The notes under the pieces: generated by a model
Told to the model about the DNA's origin: nothing
Databases searched by the model: none
The model's input: only the letters and a program-made list of their open reading frames with translations
Assembly: GCF_913773635.1 (NCBI RefSeq)
Contig: NZ_CAJYGQ010000005.1
Coordinates: 186,001-250,000 of the forward strand
DNA length: 64,000 nt
Direction: 5' to 3'
Source: an uncultured Mucilaginibacter sp.
Lineage (GTDB): Bacteria; Bacteroidota; Bacteroidia; Sphingobacteriales; Sphingobacteriaceae
Made by a program: the position numbers and the translations under genes
In this document: positions 17,162 to 25,119 of the stretch, piece after piece
Layout: every line of letters begins with the position of its first letter
Numbering within the stretch: the first letter of the stretch is position 1

Positions 17162-18463
17162 CTATAAATATTGAACAAGTTGTTCAAGTGCCATGCCTCT
17201 TGAGCCTTTTAGCAAAACTGTTGAGTTAGTTATTTGATCAGCTTTGAGTGCCTGCATAGCTTCATCTGCGGTTTCGTAAAAGTTGCCTGATCCGGCGTTG
17301 TGTTTTAAAAACTCCTTACCAATAAAAATATGCTTATCTGCATTTACTGCTAAAGCAAGGTTTACAATGGCTTTATGTTCTGCGTATGCTTCGTCACCCA
17401 TTTCAAACATATCACCCAAAATCATTACCTTATTGCCGGCCTCAAGGTTGTTTAAATTGGCAATTGCAACGGCCATACTGCTTGGGTTAGCATTGTAGTA
17501 GTCACATATTAGCGTATTGGTAGCAGTATTAAGAATTTGAGAACGGTTATTTTTTGGTTGATAACCTTCGATGCCATCGTTAATTTGAGTTTCGGATAGC
17601 TCAAAGTAATTGCCAATGCAAATGGCCGCTAAAATATTATCAAAGTTGTATTCGCCGGTAAGTTGAGAGGTAATGTAATGCTCTGTTAAGTTGCTGGCGG
17701 TTGCCCATTGCAACTTAAGGTATGGCGCATTGCCGGTAAGGTTACCGTGCACTGCCGCAGTTGCCGATTGCCCATAGTAAACCACATTTTCAAGCTCGCG
17801 TGATTGCTGCATTTGCATTAAATCGGTACTGCTACTGTTTACAAAAGCAACACCATTGGTGGCTTTGAGGTAATCATACAATTCGCCTTTGCCTATTTTA
17901 ACACCTTCAACACCGCCAAAACCTTCAAGGTGGGCTTTGCCAACGTTAGTAATCAAACCGTGCGTAGGCTGGGCTATGGTACACAAGAAGCCAATTTCTT
18001 TTTGATGATTAGCGCCCATTTCAATAACTGCCATTTGATGATTGTTGTTAATGCTCAAAATGGTAAGCGGAACGCCAATATGGTTATTTAAATTGCCTTG
18101 CGTAGCCAGCGTTTTAAATTGTTGTGACAGTACAGCGTTAATAAGCTCCTTAGTGGTAGTTTTACCGTTAGTGCCTGTAAGCCCAATTACAGGTATTTGC
18201 AATTGCTTGCGGTGGTAACGGGCTAAATCCTGCAGCGCGGTTAAAACATCTCCAACCAAGATGAACTGTTCAGATACGCGGTAAGCAGCGTTATCAATAA
18301 CAGCATAGGCGGCGCCGGTTTCAATTGCTTTTGCAGCAAAGGTATTGGCATCAAACTTATCTCCCTTTAAAGCAAAAAACAAACTGCCTGGCACAATCCT
18401 GCGTGTATCAGTACTGATAACAGGGTGCTGTTTATAAAGCTCGTATAATTGTTCGATGACCAT
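17162..18463 (-). CDS. murF: UDP-N-acetylmuramoyl-tripeptide--D-alanyl-D-alanine ligase
   Basis: Cytosolic Mur ligase adding D-Ala-D-Ala to the UDP-MurNAc tripeptide, the last cytosolic step of the peptidoglycan stem peptide. The 433-residue protein has the MurF N-terminal domain (DTRRIVPGSLFFALKGDKFDAN), the ATP loop GTNGKTTTKELI near residues 97-108, the central motifs IEMGANHQKEIGFL and NVGKAHLEGFGG, and the C-terminal domain with DYYNANPSSMAVAI and LGDMFEMG. Length is normal. It is not in a mur/fts cluster here; the neighbours are a peptidase and a LysE exporter. Confidence 0.97.
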   Translation of the reverse strand: MVIEQLYELYKQHPVISTDTRRIVPGSLFFALKGDKFDANTFAAKAIETGAAYAVIDNAAYRVSEQFILVGDVLTALQDLARYHRKQLQIPVIGLTGTNGKTTTKELINAVLSQQFKTLATQGNLNNHIGVPLTILSINNNHQMAVIEMGANHQKEIGFLCTIAQPTHGLITNVGKAHLEGFGGVEGVKIGKGELYDYLKATNGVAFVNSSSTDLMQMQQSRELENVVYYGQSATAAVHGNLTGNAPYLKLQWATASNLTEHYITSQLTGEYNFDNILAAICIGNYFELSETQINDGIEGYQPKNNRSQILNTATNTLICDYYNANPSSMAVAIANLNNLEAGNKVMILGDMFEMGDEAYAEHKAIVNLALAVNADKHIFIGKEFLKHNAGSGNFYETADEAMQALKADQITNSTVLLKGSRGMALEQLVQYL

Positions 18464-18506
18464 AAGGCAAATATAATGGAGAAAAAAATTAAACGGGTGT
18501 TGCTAA

Positions 18507-19133
18507 TTAATGTACCTTAAAAAATATAAGGTAAACCTGTTTACCTATATGATAAAGTGCAAGCACAAAAAATAGGGCCGCAATACTTTTATTAATAATT
18601 TGTGTGCTTAGCGCAAATTTGCTTTGAATATATTTGGCGAAATGCGCATAAGCATACAGGCACAAAAACGAACCGCAAGCCGAGCCCAGGCTGAATATGC
18701 ATAGAGCAAACAAACCGGGTAAAATCCATTCATGGGCAAGCAGATATGTGCCAGCTATCATCCAAAACGGTACTTGCATAGGGTTAATAAATCCCATAAT
18801 AATGCCGTAACGAATGCTTTCACGGTCGGAATACTTAGGTTTGGGTGGTTTGTTACGGTTGAGCCAGGTAATGGTACCCATTATGCTGAACAAAAAAATC
18901 ATTACCCAGTCAATGATTGTCCCTACCCGGGGCTGCCCGGCCAGCCATTGCGCGGCCTGCATAATAAATAAGGTAAAAAAGAATTCAACGCATGAAAATG
19001 CTGTGATAAAGCGCAATGCCTGGCGCATACCACGGTTGATGGTAATTTGCGTAAGGGTTAGATTGATATTGCCCGGCGGAATATAACCTATAAAATTGGC
19101 TACCAATCCGAGGATGAACGTCAGGAAAATCAT
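18507..19133 (-). CDS. LysE/RhtB family exporter
   Basis: A 208-residue membrane protein of the LysE superfamily, which exports amino acids or related small solutes. The start MIFLTFILGLVANFIGYIPPGNINLTLTQITINRGMRQAL carries the family's conserved PPG(N/P) motif and the following glycine-rich helix; about six hydrophobic segments follow. It lies 43 bp downstream of the murF start side on the same strand. A minus-strand TATTTTTG sits only 6 bp before the ATG, which would make the transcript leaderless if used. The substrate is unknown. Confidence 0.88.
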   Translation of the reverse strand: MIFLTFILGLVANFIGYIPPGNINLTLTQITINRGMRQALRFITAFSCVEFFFTLFIMQAAQWLAGQPRVGTIIDWVMIFLFSIMGTITWLNRNKPPKPKYSDRESIRYGIIMGFINPMQVPFWMIAGTYLLAHEWILPGLFALCIFSLGSACGSFLCLYAYAHFAKYIQSKFALSTQIINKSIAALFFVLALYHIGKQVYLIFFKVH

Positions 19134-19180
19134 TAGGTCAAAAATAAACCGTTTTTTGAAATTAGAGCGACCAATTTATT

Positions 19181-19211
19181 TTGAGTTACAAACTAAAATA
19201 AACTTTCTTTG
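19181..19211 (+). promoter_or_regulatory. Probable promoter of the BtuF-like gene
   Basis: TTG at 19181-19183 and TTTCTTTG at 19204-19211 are 20 bp apart; the second differs from TAnnTTTG at one base. The predicted transcript start near 19218 leaves a 16-base leader before ATG 19234. Confidence 0.5.
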
Positions 19212-19233
19212 CACATAATTTAATAGAGATTGA

Positions 19234-19761
19234 ATGCCCGCTGACAACATTATATCGCTTATTTCCATTACAGACGAATTGGTATTAGAAGAGCTGCAAG
19301 AACGCCTGGATATTATTGAGCATAAGTTAAAGTTTATAGATAAGAAACCTACTACGTTATGCCTTGAATGGCTTGACCCGTTAACTGTCGCCGGCAACCT
19401 GCTGCCAGAACTGGTTGAAATGGCAGGCGGAACACCTGTGTTGGCAACTTTAGGTATGCCATCATTAGTTGTTGATTGGGATGAAGTTCAGCAGACTGAT
19501 CCTGATGTTATTATGATAGTAGCTCGCGGCTTATCGGTAGAACAAAGCATGCGCCAAGTTAGCGCTTTGTTACAACAACCCGGTTTTGCCGATTTGCAAG
19601 CTGTTAAAAACAAGCGCTTGTATATTGCTGATGGCGAAGCGTATTTTTACCATACGGATGCCGGTTTAGTTGATTCAATTGAAATGCTGGCCGAGATCAT
19701 TCAACCCAAGCAATTCATTTTTGGTAATGAAGGGGAGGGGTGGATTAAGTTTGAAATGTAA
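19234..19761 (+). CDS. BtuF-like substrate-binding protein reduced to its C-terminal lobe
   Basis: A 175-residue protein matching the C-terminal half of cobalamin-type ABC periplasmic binding proteins: LCLEWLDPLTVAGNLLPELVEMAGG, VDWDEVQQTDPDVIMIV and VKNKRLYIADGEAYFYH are its characteristic stretches. The N-terminal lobe, the signal peptide and the inter-lobe part before the connecting helix are absent, and a promoter just upstream of the ATG suggests that this short form is what is expressed. Without a signal peptide it should be cytosolic. No transporter genes are nearby. Whether it is a degraded gene or a repurposed domain cannot be settled from this sequence. Confidence 0.7.
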   Translation: MPADNIISLISITDELVLEELQERLDIIEHKLKFIDKKPTTLCLEWLDPLTVAGNLLPELVEMAGGTPVLATLGMPSLVVDWDEVQQTDPDVIMIVARGLSVEQSMRQVSALLQQPGFADLQAVKNKRLYIADGEAYFYHTDAGLVDSIEMLAEIIQPKQFIFGNEGEGWIKFEM

Positions 19762-19826
19762 ATGGGCAAGCAGTATCATATCAGAAAATATGAGAGCATT
19801 GTTTGAAAGTGATGTAATTTTTAGCC

Positions 19827-21428
19827 TTACTCCGCCAGTACCGTAAACTTAAAGTTTAACGGTTCAAAGTTGCGGATCAACTCATCTATAAATACCTGCC
19901 CCCATTTTACGTAGTACAGTCCAAAGTTTTCGCTGCGTTCCTGTAAGCTGTTTTTAGGGAATATTTCGGCTTTAATGGCATCAATCTGGCGCAATGATGT
20001 TTCGTGGTTGCGTTTTTCGGCCTTTACCAGTTTGCGTTCGAGGTTATCAATGGCATGTTTTAAACGGGCCTGTACAGCACTGGTTGAAGGTGAAAGGGTA
20101 GGGTCGATTTTGTGAGCGCGCAGTTTCATCTTTTCAAAAATACATTGCAACTCGCGCCACTCTTCTTTAAGCGATAAGTCGTGCTGTGTGTTTTTCTTAA
20201 CCCAGTCGTTTTTTATGCTGTCAGCATCGTTAAACAGCTGCACTGCTTTCAATTGCATTTTATTGATTTTGGCCGTGGTTTCCTTACGGATAACAAGCCC
20301 CGAATTACGAAGCATCAAAATAGGGAAGGATACACCATAGTGGTCAAAATTAGCTTTAAGTTGTAGCCAGTAAACAATTTCGGCACCACCACCTATGTAG
20401 GCAAGATTAGGTAAAATATATTCCTGGTAAATCGGGCGCATCACCACGTTAGGACTAAAACGCTCTGGATGAGTATCTATCTCCTGTTCTAACTGCTCCT
20501 TGTTGAAACGAATTTCAGTATTGAGCACATGAAACTCTTCGCCCTCTTGCACAATGCGCTCGCGCAGGTTATCTTGCAAGTAAAAGAAATTGATTTCTCG
20601 TGGATTTACCTGTGTGTGTACGCCTAATGATTGTAAGGAGGCATTACTTTTAGTAATGTGTTTAAAGCTGTTTTGCTCAATTATGTCTTGCTTAATAATA
20701 CCTGAAAAGTGCTTTTTTAAACGGCTGTCATCGGCATCAATAACTACCAGGCCGTACTGGCCAAACAAAGCGTTAACCAAATATCGCATGGCATCAGCAA
20801 GGGTTTGGTGTTGACCGTAGGCGGTTTCAACAATTTGTGCAAGTTCTTCGGCATGACCTTCCAGACCCAAAATGCCTTTATATTGTATAAGGCAGTTGCG
20901 GAAAGTTTCAATACTTAATCGGCCGGTAGCACCGCTAACTTCCTCGTTCCACTGAATTTTTTTGCCTCCTATATTGGTATAATTTATTTCGGCAAAATCA
21001 TGGTCTTCAGATGCCATCCAGTAAACCGGAACAAAATTTTTGTCGGGAAACGCATCTTTTAACTGCCTCGACAGTTTAATGGCGGTTACTATCTTGTATA
21101 AAAAATACAACGGACCAGTAAACACATTTAACTGGTGGCCTGTGGTTACGGTAAAAGTGTTGTCTAGTTTAAGCAGATCAATATTGCCTTGCACAAAAGG
21201 CAAAAAAGGCATTTCCGGAGCACTTGGTTTGCTGTACTGCTCGGTTAAAACCTCAGCAAGCAAAGTGCGTTTGGCATGAACCCGCTTATGTTCAAGCAGT
21301 TCATGAAAGCCTTTTAAATCAGGACGATAACTGTAAAATGATTTAAGCTCGGGTACGTCCTCCAAATAGTCGGTTACTGTTTTGGAGAAAAATCCGGTTT
21401 CATGATAATCAATACAGGTAGCGTCCAT
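19827..21428 (-). CDS. bshC: Bacillithiol biosynthesis cysteine-adding enzyme BshC
   Basis: The last enzyme of bacillithiol synthesis, proposed to add cysteine to GlcN-malate. The 533-residue protein has the family motifs TTGHQLNVFTGPLYFLYKIVTAI near residue 95 and PVYWMASEDHDFAEINYT near 137, together with LPNLAYIGGGAEIVYWLQ and the C-terminal coiled-coil region (about 400-490) rich in Lys and Glu. Length is normal. It follows rimO on the same strand with 47 bp between. Bacillithiol genes are widespread in this phylum; bshA and bshB are not in the window. Confidence 0.95.
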   Translation of the reverse strand: MDATCIDYHETGFFSKTVTDYLEDVPELKSFYSYRPDLKGFHELLEHKRVHAKRTLLAEVLTEQYSKPSAPEMPFLPFVQGNIDLLKLDNTFTVTTGHQLNVFTGPLYFLYKIVTAIKLSRQLKDAFPDKNFVPVYWMASEDHDFAEINYTNIGGKKIQWNEEVSGATGRLSIETFRNCLIQYKGILGLEGHAEELAQIVETAYGQHQTLADAMRYLVNALFGQYGLVVIDADDSRLKKHFSGIIKQDIIEQNSFKHITKSNASLQSLGVHTQVNPREINFFYLQDNLRERIVQEGEEFHVLNTEIRFNKEQLEQEIDTHPERFSPNVVMRPIYQEYILPNLAYIGGGAEIVYWLQLKANFDHYGVSFPILMLRNSGLVIRKETTAKINKMQLKAVQLFNDADSIKNDWVKKNTQHDLSLKEEWRELQCIFEKMKLRAHKIDPTLSPSTSAVQARLKHAIDNLERKLVKAEKRNHETSLRQIDAIKAEIFPKNSLQERSENFGLYYVKWGQVFIDELIRNFEPLNFKFTVLAE

Positions 21429-21475
21429 AGCGTCAAATGTAGAAGCATTATTGAAAATGCTCCCATATGCTGATT

Positions 21476-22810
21476 TTATTTTACAATTTGTCCATAAAGA
21501 TCAAAGTCCTCGGCACTGTCAATCTTTACGTTTACAAAACTACCAACGGTTGCATATTGTTGTGTAGCATCAATTAAAACTTCGTTATCAACCTCCGGCG
21601 AATCATATTCGGTACGCCCGGTCAAATAGCCTCCGTCAATTTTATCAATAAGTACTTTGTAAGTGTTACCAATCTTTTCCTGATTCTTTTCGTACGAAAT
21701 GCCCTGTTGCAGTTCCATTATAGCATCAACACGCTCTTGTTTGGTTTCCTCAGGCACGTCATCTATCAGGGTATGCGCATGAGTTTTCTCTTCGTGCGAG
21801 TAAGTGAAGCATCCCAAACGATCAAAACGGGTTTCTTCAACCCAATCGTACATTTCCTCAAAATCCTGCAAGGTCTCGCCAGGGTAACCGGTAATCAAAG
21901 TAGTACGCAGGGCTATGTGTGGCACCTTATCACGTATTTGATTGACCAGGTCAATGGTTTTTTGCTTGGTAATACCACGACGCATTGATTTCAGCATGTT
22001 ATCGCTGATGTGCTGCAACGGCATATCCAGGTATTTGCAGATGTTGCTACGCTCGTTCATGGCATCCAAAATTTCCATTGGGAAGCCCGATGGGTAAGCA
22101 TACTGTAAACGAATCCACTCAATCCCATCCACATCGCTCAACCTGCGCAGTAACTCATCCAAATTGCGTTTTCCGTACAAATCAAGGCCGTAATAGGTCA
22201 AGTCCTGAGCAATGAGGATTAGCTCTTTGGTGCCTTGCTTTGCCAAACTTTTAGCCTGGTTAACAAGGTCTTCCATCGGCGTACTCAAATGTTTGCCACG
22301 CATCAACGGGATAGCACAAAATGAACACGGACGGTTACAGCCCTCTGCAATTTTAAAATAAGCAAAGTGCGATGGGGTAGTGAGCATACGCTCGCCCAAT
22401 AACTCGTATTTATAGTTTGCACCAACACTTTGCAATATGTTTTGCAAATCATTTGTGCCAAAAAAAGCATCTACGTTGGTAATTTCTGCTTCTAATTCGG
22501 GCTTATAGCGTTCTGATAAACATCCGGTTACAATTACTTTCCCAACCTTTCCCTGCTCTTTAAGCTCGCTGTATTGTAGTATGGTGTCAATTGATTCCTG
22601 TTTAGCGTTATCAATAAATCCGCAGGTATTAATTACTACAATATCATTACTCGATACGTTTTCGGCCTCGTGCACCACATCAAACATGTTGCCCTTAAGC
22701 TGACCCATCAGCACTTCCGAATCGTATATGTTTTTTGAGCAGCCCAAAGTAACCACATTAACACGGGGTTTAGCAGTTAGTATCGGCTTTTTTATAGTCT
22801 TGGTATTCAT
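21476..22810 (-). CDS. rimO: Ribosomal protein S12 methylthiotransferase
   Basis: Radical SAM enzyme that methylthiolates an aspartate of ribosomal protein S12. The 444-residue protein has the three MTTase parts: the N-terminal domain with cysteines in VVTLGCSKNIYDSEVLMGQL and VINTCGFIDNAKQESID and TGCLSERY; the radical SAM core with the cluster motif EGCNRPCSFC near residues 157-166; and a C-terminal TRAM domain ending DLYGQIVK. RNRPCSFCAIP followed by RGKHLSTPMEDL is typical of RimO rather than MiaB. It follows ftsY, an arrangement common in Bacteroidota. Confidence 0.97.
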   Translation of the reverse strand: MNTKTIKKPILTAKPRVNVVTLGCSKNIYDSEVLMGQLKGNMFDVVHEAENVSSNDIVVINTCGFIDNAKQESIDTILQYSELKEQGKVGKVIVTGCLSERYKPELEAEITNVDAFFGTNDLQNILQSVGANYKYELLGERMLTTPSHFAYFKIAEGCNRPCSFCAIPLMRGKHLSTPMEDLVNQAKSLAKQGTKELILIAQDLTYYGLDLYGKRNLDELLRRLSDVDGIEWIRLQYAYPSGFPMEILDAMNERSNICKYLDMPLQHISDNMLKSMRRGITKQKTIDLVNQIRDKVPHIALRTTLITGYPGETLQDFEEMYDWVEETRFDRLGCFTYSHEEKTHAHTLIDDVPEETKQERVDAIMELQQGISYEKNQEKIGNTYKVLIDKIDGGYLTGRTEYDSPEVDNEVLIDATQQYATVGSFVNVKIDSAEDFDLYGQIVK

Positions 22811-22926
22811 CTATCTACGCTTATCGTTCTCAAGCCCCTTCTAAATCTCACTCGGTAGAGAAGACTTTAAGACTTGTCATTTTATTTTGAAGCCATCCCT
22901 TAAAGGGGAGGGCCTGGGTGAGGCAT

Positions 22927-23892
22927 TTATTTATTAAATAAGCTATTCACAAATCCCTTGCGGTCAAACAACTGCAAATCATTCATGCTTTCGCCTACAC
23001 CAATATATTTAACTGGTATTTTGAATTGATCAGATATACCGATTACTACGCCACCCTTTGCAGTGCCATCAAGCTTGGTAAGGGCAAGTGCATTTACATT
23101 GGTGGCTTCAGTAAACTGTTTACATTGTTCAATGGCGTTTTGGCCGGTTGAGGCATCCAGTACCAACAATATCTCATGCGGGGCACCCGGAATAACCTTT
23201 TCCATAACGTTCTTAATCTTAGTGAGCTCGTTCATTAAGCCTACCTTGTTATGTAGACGACCAGCAGTGTCAATAATTGCCACGTCCTCACCGTTTGATA
23301 CAGCCGAGCGAAGGGTATCATAAGCAACCGAAGCAGGGTCAGACCCCATGGCCTGGGCAACCACGCGTACGCCTACACGTTCGCCCCAAAGTTGTATCTG
23401 GTCAACCGCGGCGGCACGGAAAGTATCAGCAGCGCCAAGTACAACTTTATTGCCGGCTTGCTTAAGTTTATGAGCCAGTTTACCAATGGTGGTGGTTTTA
23501 CCTACACCGTTAACACCTACTACCATAATTACATATGGCTTGTGGTTACCGTACTCAAAGTTTTGAAAATCGTTACTGTTGTTTTCGGCAAGCAGCGTCT
23601 GAATCTCATCACGCAGGAGGGTATTCAGCTCGGAGGTGCTTACGTACTTGTCGCGTGCTACGCGGGCTTGTATACGCTCAATAATTTTGAGCGTAGTGGT
23701 AACCCCAACATCTGATGTTACCAGCACTTCTTCCAGGTCATCCAGCACATCATCATCAACGGTTGATTTACCGGCAATAACCTTGGTTATTTTTGAAAAA
23801 AAGCTGTCTTTAGTTTTCTCCAAACCGGTATCAAGTGCCTCTTGTTCCTGAGGCGTGCTTTCTTTCTTCTTAAAAAAATCAAATAATCCCAT
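22927..23892 (-). CDS. ftsY: Signal recognition particle receptor FtsY
   Basis: SRP receptor GTPase that docks ribosome-nascent chain complexes at the membrane. The 321-residue product is a short FtsY without a long acidic A domain, as usual in this phylum. The NG domain is complete: the N-domain helices, the P loop [15 protein letters not shown] near residue 126, [23 protein letters not shown], and the closing [10 protein letters not shown] with [10 protein letters not shown]. It stands between the DUF4295 gene and rimO in the same orientation. Confidence 0.97.
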   Translation of the reverse strand: MGLFDFFKKKESTPQEQEALDTGLEKTKDSFFSKITKVIAGKSTVDDDVLDDLEEVLVTSDVGVTTTLKIIERIQARVARDKYVSTSELNTLLRDEIQTLLAENNSNDFQNFEYGNHKPYVIMVVGVNGVGKTTTIGKLAHKLKQAGNKVVLGAADTFRAAAVDQIQLWGERVGVRVVAQAMGSDPASVAYDTLRSAVSNGEDVAIIDTAGRLHNKVGLMNELTKIKNVMEKVIPGAPHEILLVLDASTGQNAIEQCKQFTEATNVNALALTKLDGTAKGGVVIGISDQFKIPVKYIGVGESMNDLQLFDRKGFVNSLFNK

Positions 23893-24049
23893 TTATAATG
23901 TGCTGATTAAAGATGTGCTGATGTGCAAATATACCAACTTATGAAGAGAGTCAGGAATCAAGAGTATACAGTAAAGACAAACATTACAATAGTTTGAGGG
24001 TCTTTACTCCTTATTCGATGCCCGTGATTCTGTTTTTAAATCAACAAAA

Positions 24050-24078
24050 AAAGCCCTCTTGCAAAACAAGACGGCTTT
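24050..24078 (-). terminator. Terminator after the rpmB-rpmG-DUF4295 unit
   Basis: Twelve-base arms (AAAGCCCTCTTG and CAAGACGGCTTT) pair with one mismatch around a short loop and are followed on the minus strand by a run of T residues. It lies 24 bp after the DUF4295 stop codon. Confidence 0.8.
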
Positions 24079-24102
24079 AGTGTATCAACTAAGTGCTAAA
24101 AC

Positions 24103-24264
24103 TTATGCTTTAGCTTGTTCAATCGCATCTTTAACGTGGTCGTTATGTACGATAGCTTCTTTGAATGAATAAGCACCGGTTTTGGTTGATTTAACCATGG
24201 TAATTACTTTAGAGTACTCTTTACCTTTACCGGTTTTCAGGGTTGCAACTACTTTCTTTGCCAT
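24103..24264 (-). CDS. DUF4295 family small basic protein
   Basis: A 53-residue lysine-rich protein beginning MAKKVVATLKTGKGKEYSKV and ending in IEQAKA. It matches DUF4295, a small family confined to Bacteroidota and almost always encoded next to rpmG and ftsY. The placement directly after L28 and L33 suggests a ribosome-associated role, but nothing is established to my knowledge. The gene is short enough to be missed by length filters. Spacing to rpmG is 90 bp. Confidence 0.92.
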   Translation of the reverse strand: MAKKVVATLKTGKGKEYSKVITMVKSTKTGAYSFKEAIVHNDHVKDAIEQAKA

Positions 24265-24354
24265 ATCTTTTTGAGTTACGAGTTGTGAGTTGTCAGTTAC
24301 CAGCTGGATGTAAATACACGCAACTTAAAACCGGCCTCCCGCAACCAGAAGTTA

Positions 24355-24537
24355 TTACTTAATTTCTTTGTGAGTTGTTACTTTACGTAGTACAGGGTTA
24401 AATTTCTTTAACTCTAAACGCTCAGTAGTGTTCTTTTTATTTTTGGTGGTAATGTAGCGAGACATGCCTGGCATACCGCTTTCTTTGTGCTCAGTGCACT
24501 CCAGAATTACCTGAACTCTATTGCCTTTTTTAGCCAT
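24355..24537 (-). CDS. rpmG: 50S ribosomal protein L33
   Basis: A 60-residue large-subunit protein beginning [21 protein letters not shown] and containing [22 protein letters not shown], the L33 signature. It carries only one cysteine, so it is the zinc-free form. It lies between rpmB and the DUF4295 gene, the usual Bacteroidota order. Confidence 0.98.
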   Translation of the reverse strand: MAKKGNRVQVILECTEHKESGMPGMSRYITTKNKKNTTERLELKKFNPVLRKVTTHKEIK

Positions 24538-24646
24538 TTTGTTGCTTATTATATTGTTGGTAACTGAATTATGGTGTGTGAGTTATAAAGCCAATAAAGC
24601 GAACAACTCAATCAACTTAAAACCCGGTCAAACCAATAATTATCTA

Positions 24647-24880
24647 CTATATGTATCCTTTTTTAACAAACTTATTCAAGCAAGCGGTGATACCGTTTTT
24701 GCTGATGGTTTTTACTGCAGAAGTAGAAACTTTTAAAGTAATCCATTTATCTTCTTCAGGGATATAAAACTTCTTGATCTTCAGGTTAGGATAAAACTTA
24801 CGGTTAGTCTTAACGTTTGAGTTAGAAACGTTATGGCCATTCAGTGGGCTTTTTCCTGTTAAATCACAAATTCTTGACAT
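24647..24880 (-). CDS. rpmB: 50S ribosomal protein L28
   Basis: A 77-residue large-subunit protein beginning [32 protein letters not shown], the standard L28 opening. A longer frame begins 14 codons upstream, but those residues are not part of L28 and the conserved Met gives the normal length. A Bacteroidota promoter lies about 40 bp upstream. It begins the rpmB-rpmG-DUF4295 unit. Confidence 0.98.
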   Translation of the reverse strand: MSRICDLTGKSPLNGHNVSNSNVKTNRKFYPNLKIKKFYIPEEDKWITLKVSTSAVKTISKNGITACLNKFVKKGYI

Positions 24881-24919
24881 GACAAAACTTTTTAATGTGT
24901 CTTTTTCTAAAAGAGTGTG

Positions 24920-24950
24920 CAAATATCAGGAAATTAAGTGAATAATTCAA
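24920..24950 (-). promoter_or_regulatory. Promoter of rpmB
   Basis: On the minus strand TTG (24950-24948) and GATATTTG (24927-24920) are separated by 20 bp. The second element differs from TAnnTTTG at one base. The predicted start near 24913 gives a leader of about 33 bases. Confidence 0.65.
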
Positions 24951-25059
24951 TAGTGCCTAAGAAAAATTTTTCAAATAGTTCTGTATTGTTCTTGTGCATG
25001 TACTCAAATCATTTCACGGTTGCACAAAGTTAACTAAAAGTATTTTTAAACAACGGGCG

Positions 25060-25093
25060 TTTGCTGAGGCAACAGTGTAAATTACTATCTTGC
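25060..25093 (+). promoter_or_regulatory. Possible promoter of acs
   Basis: TTTG at 25060-25063 is followed after 22 bp by TATCTTGC, an imperfect match to TAnnTTTG. It is correctly placed for a start about 15 bases ahead of the acs ATG, but the match is weak. Confidence 0.35.
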
Positions 25094-25119
25094 GCGTACC
25101 AACCATTATAATCTATAGC

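Noticed and set aside
19131..19146. Leaderless transcription of the LysE-type gene from a TATTTTTG element 6 bp before its ATG.
   Set aside because: The -33 element is missing at the proper distance and AT-rich sequence gives such octamers by chance; noted only in the gene entry.
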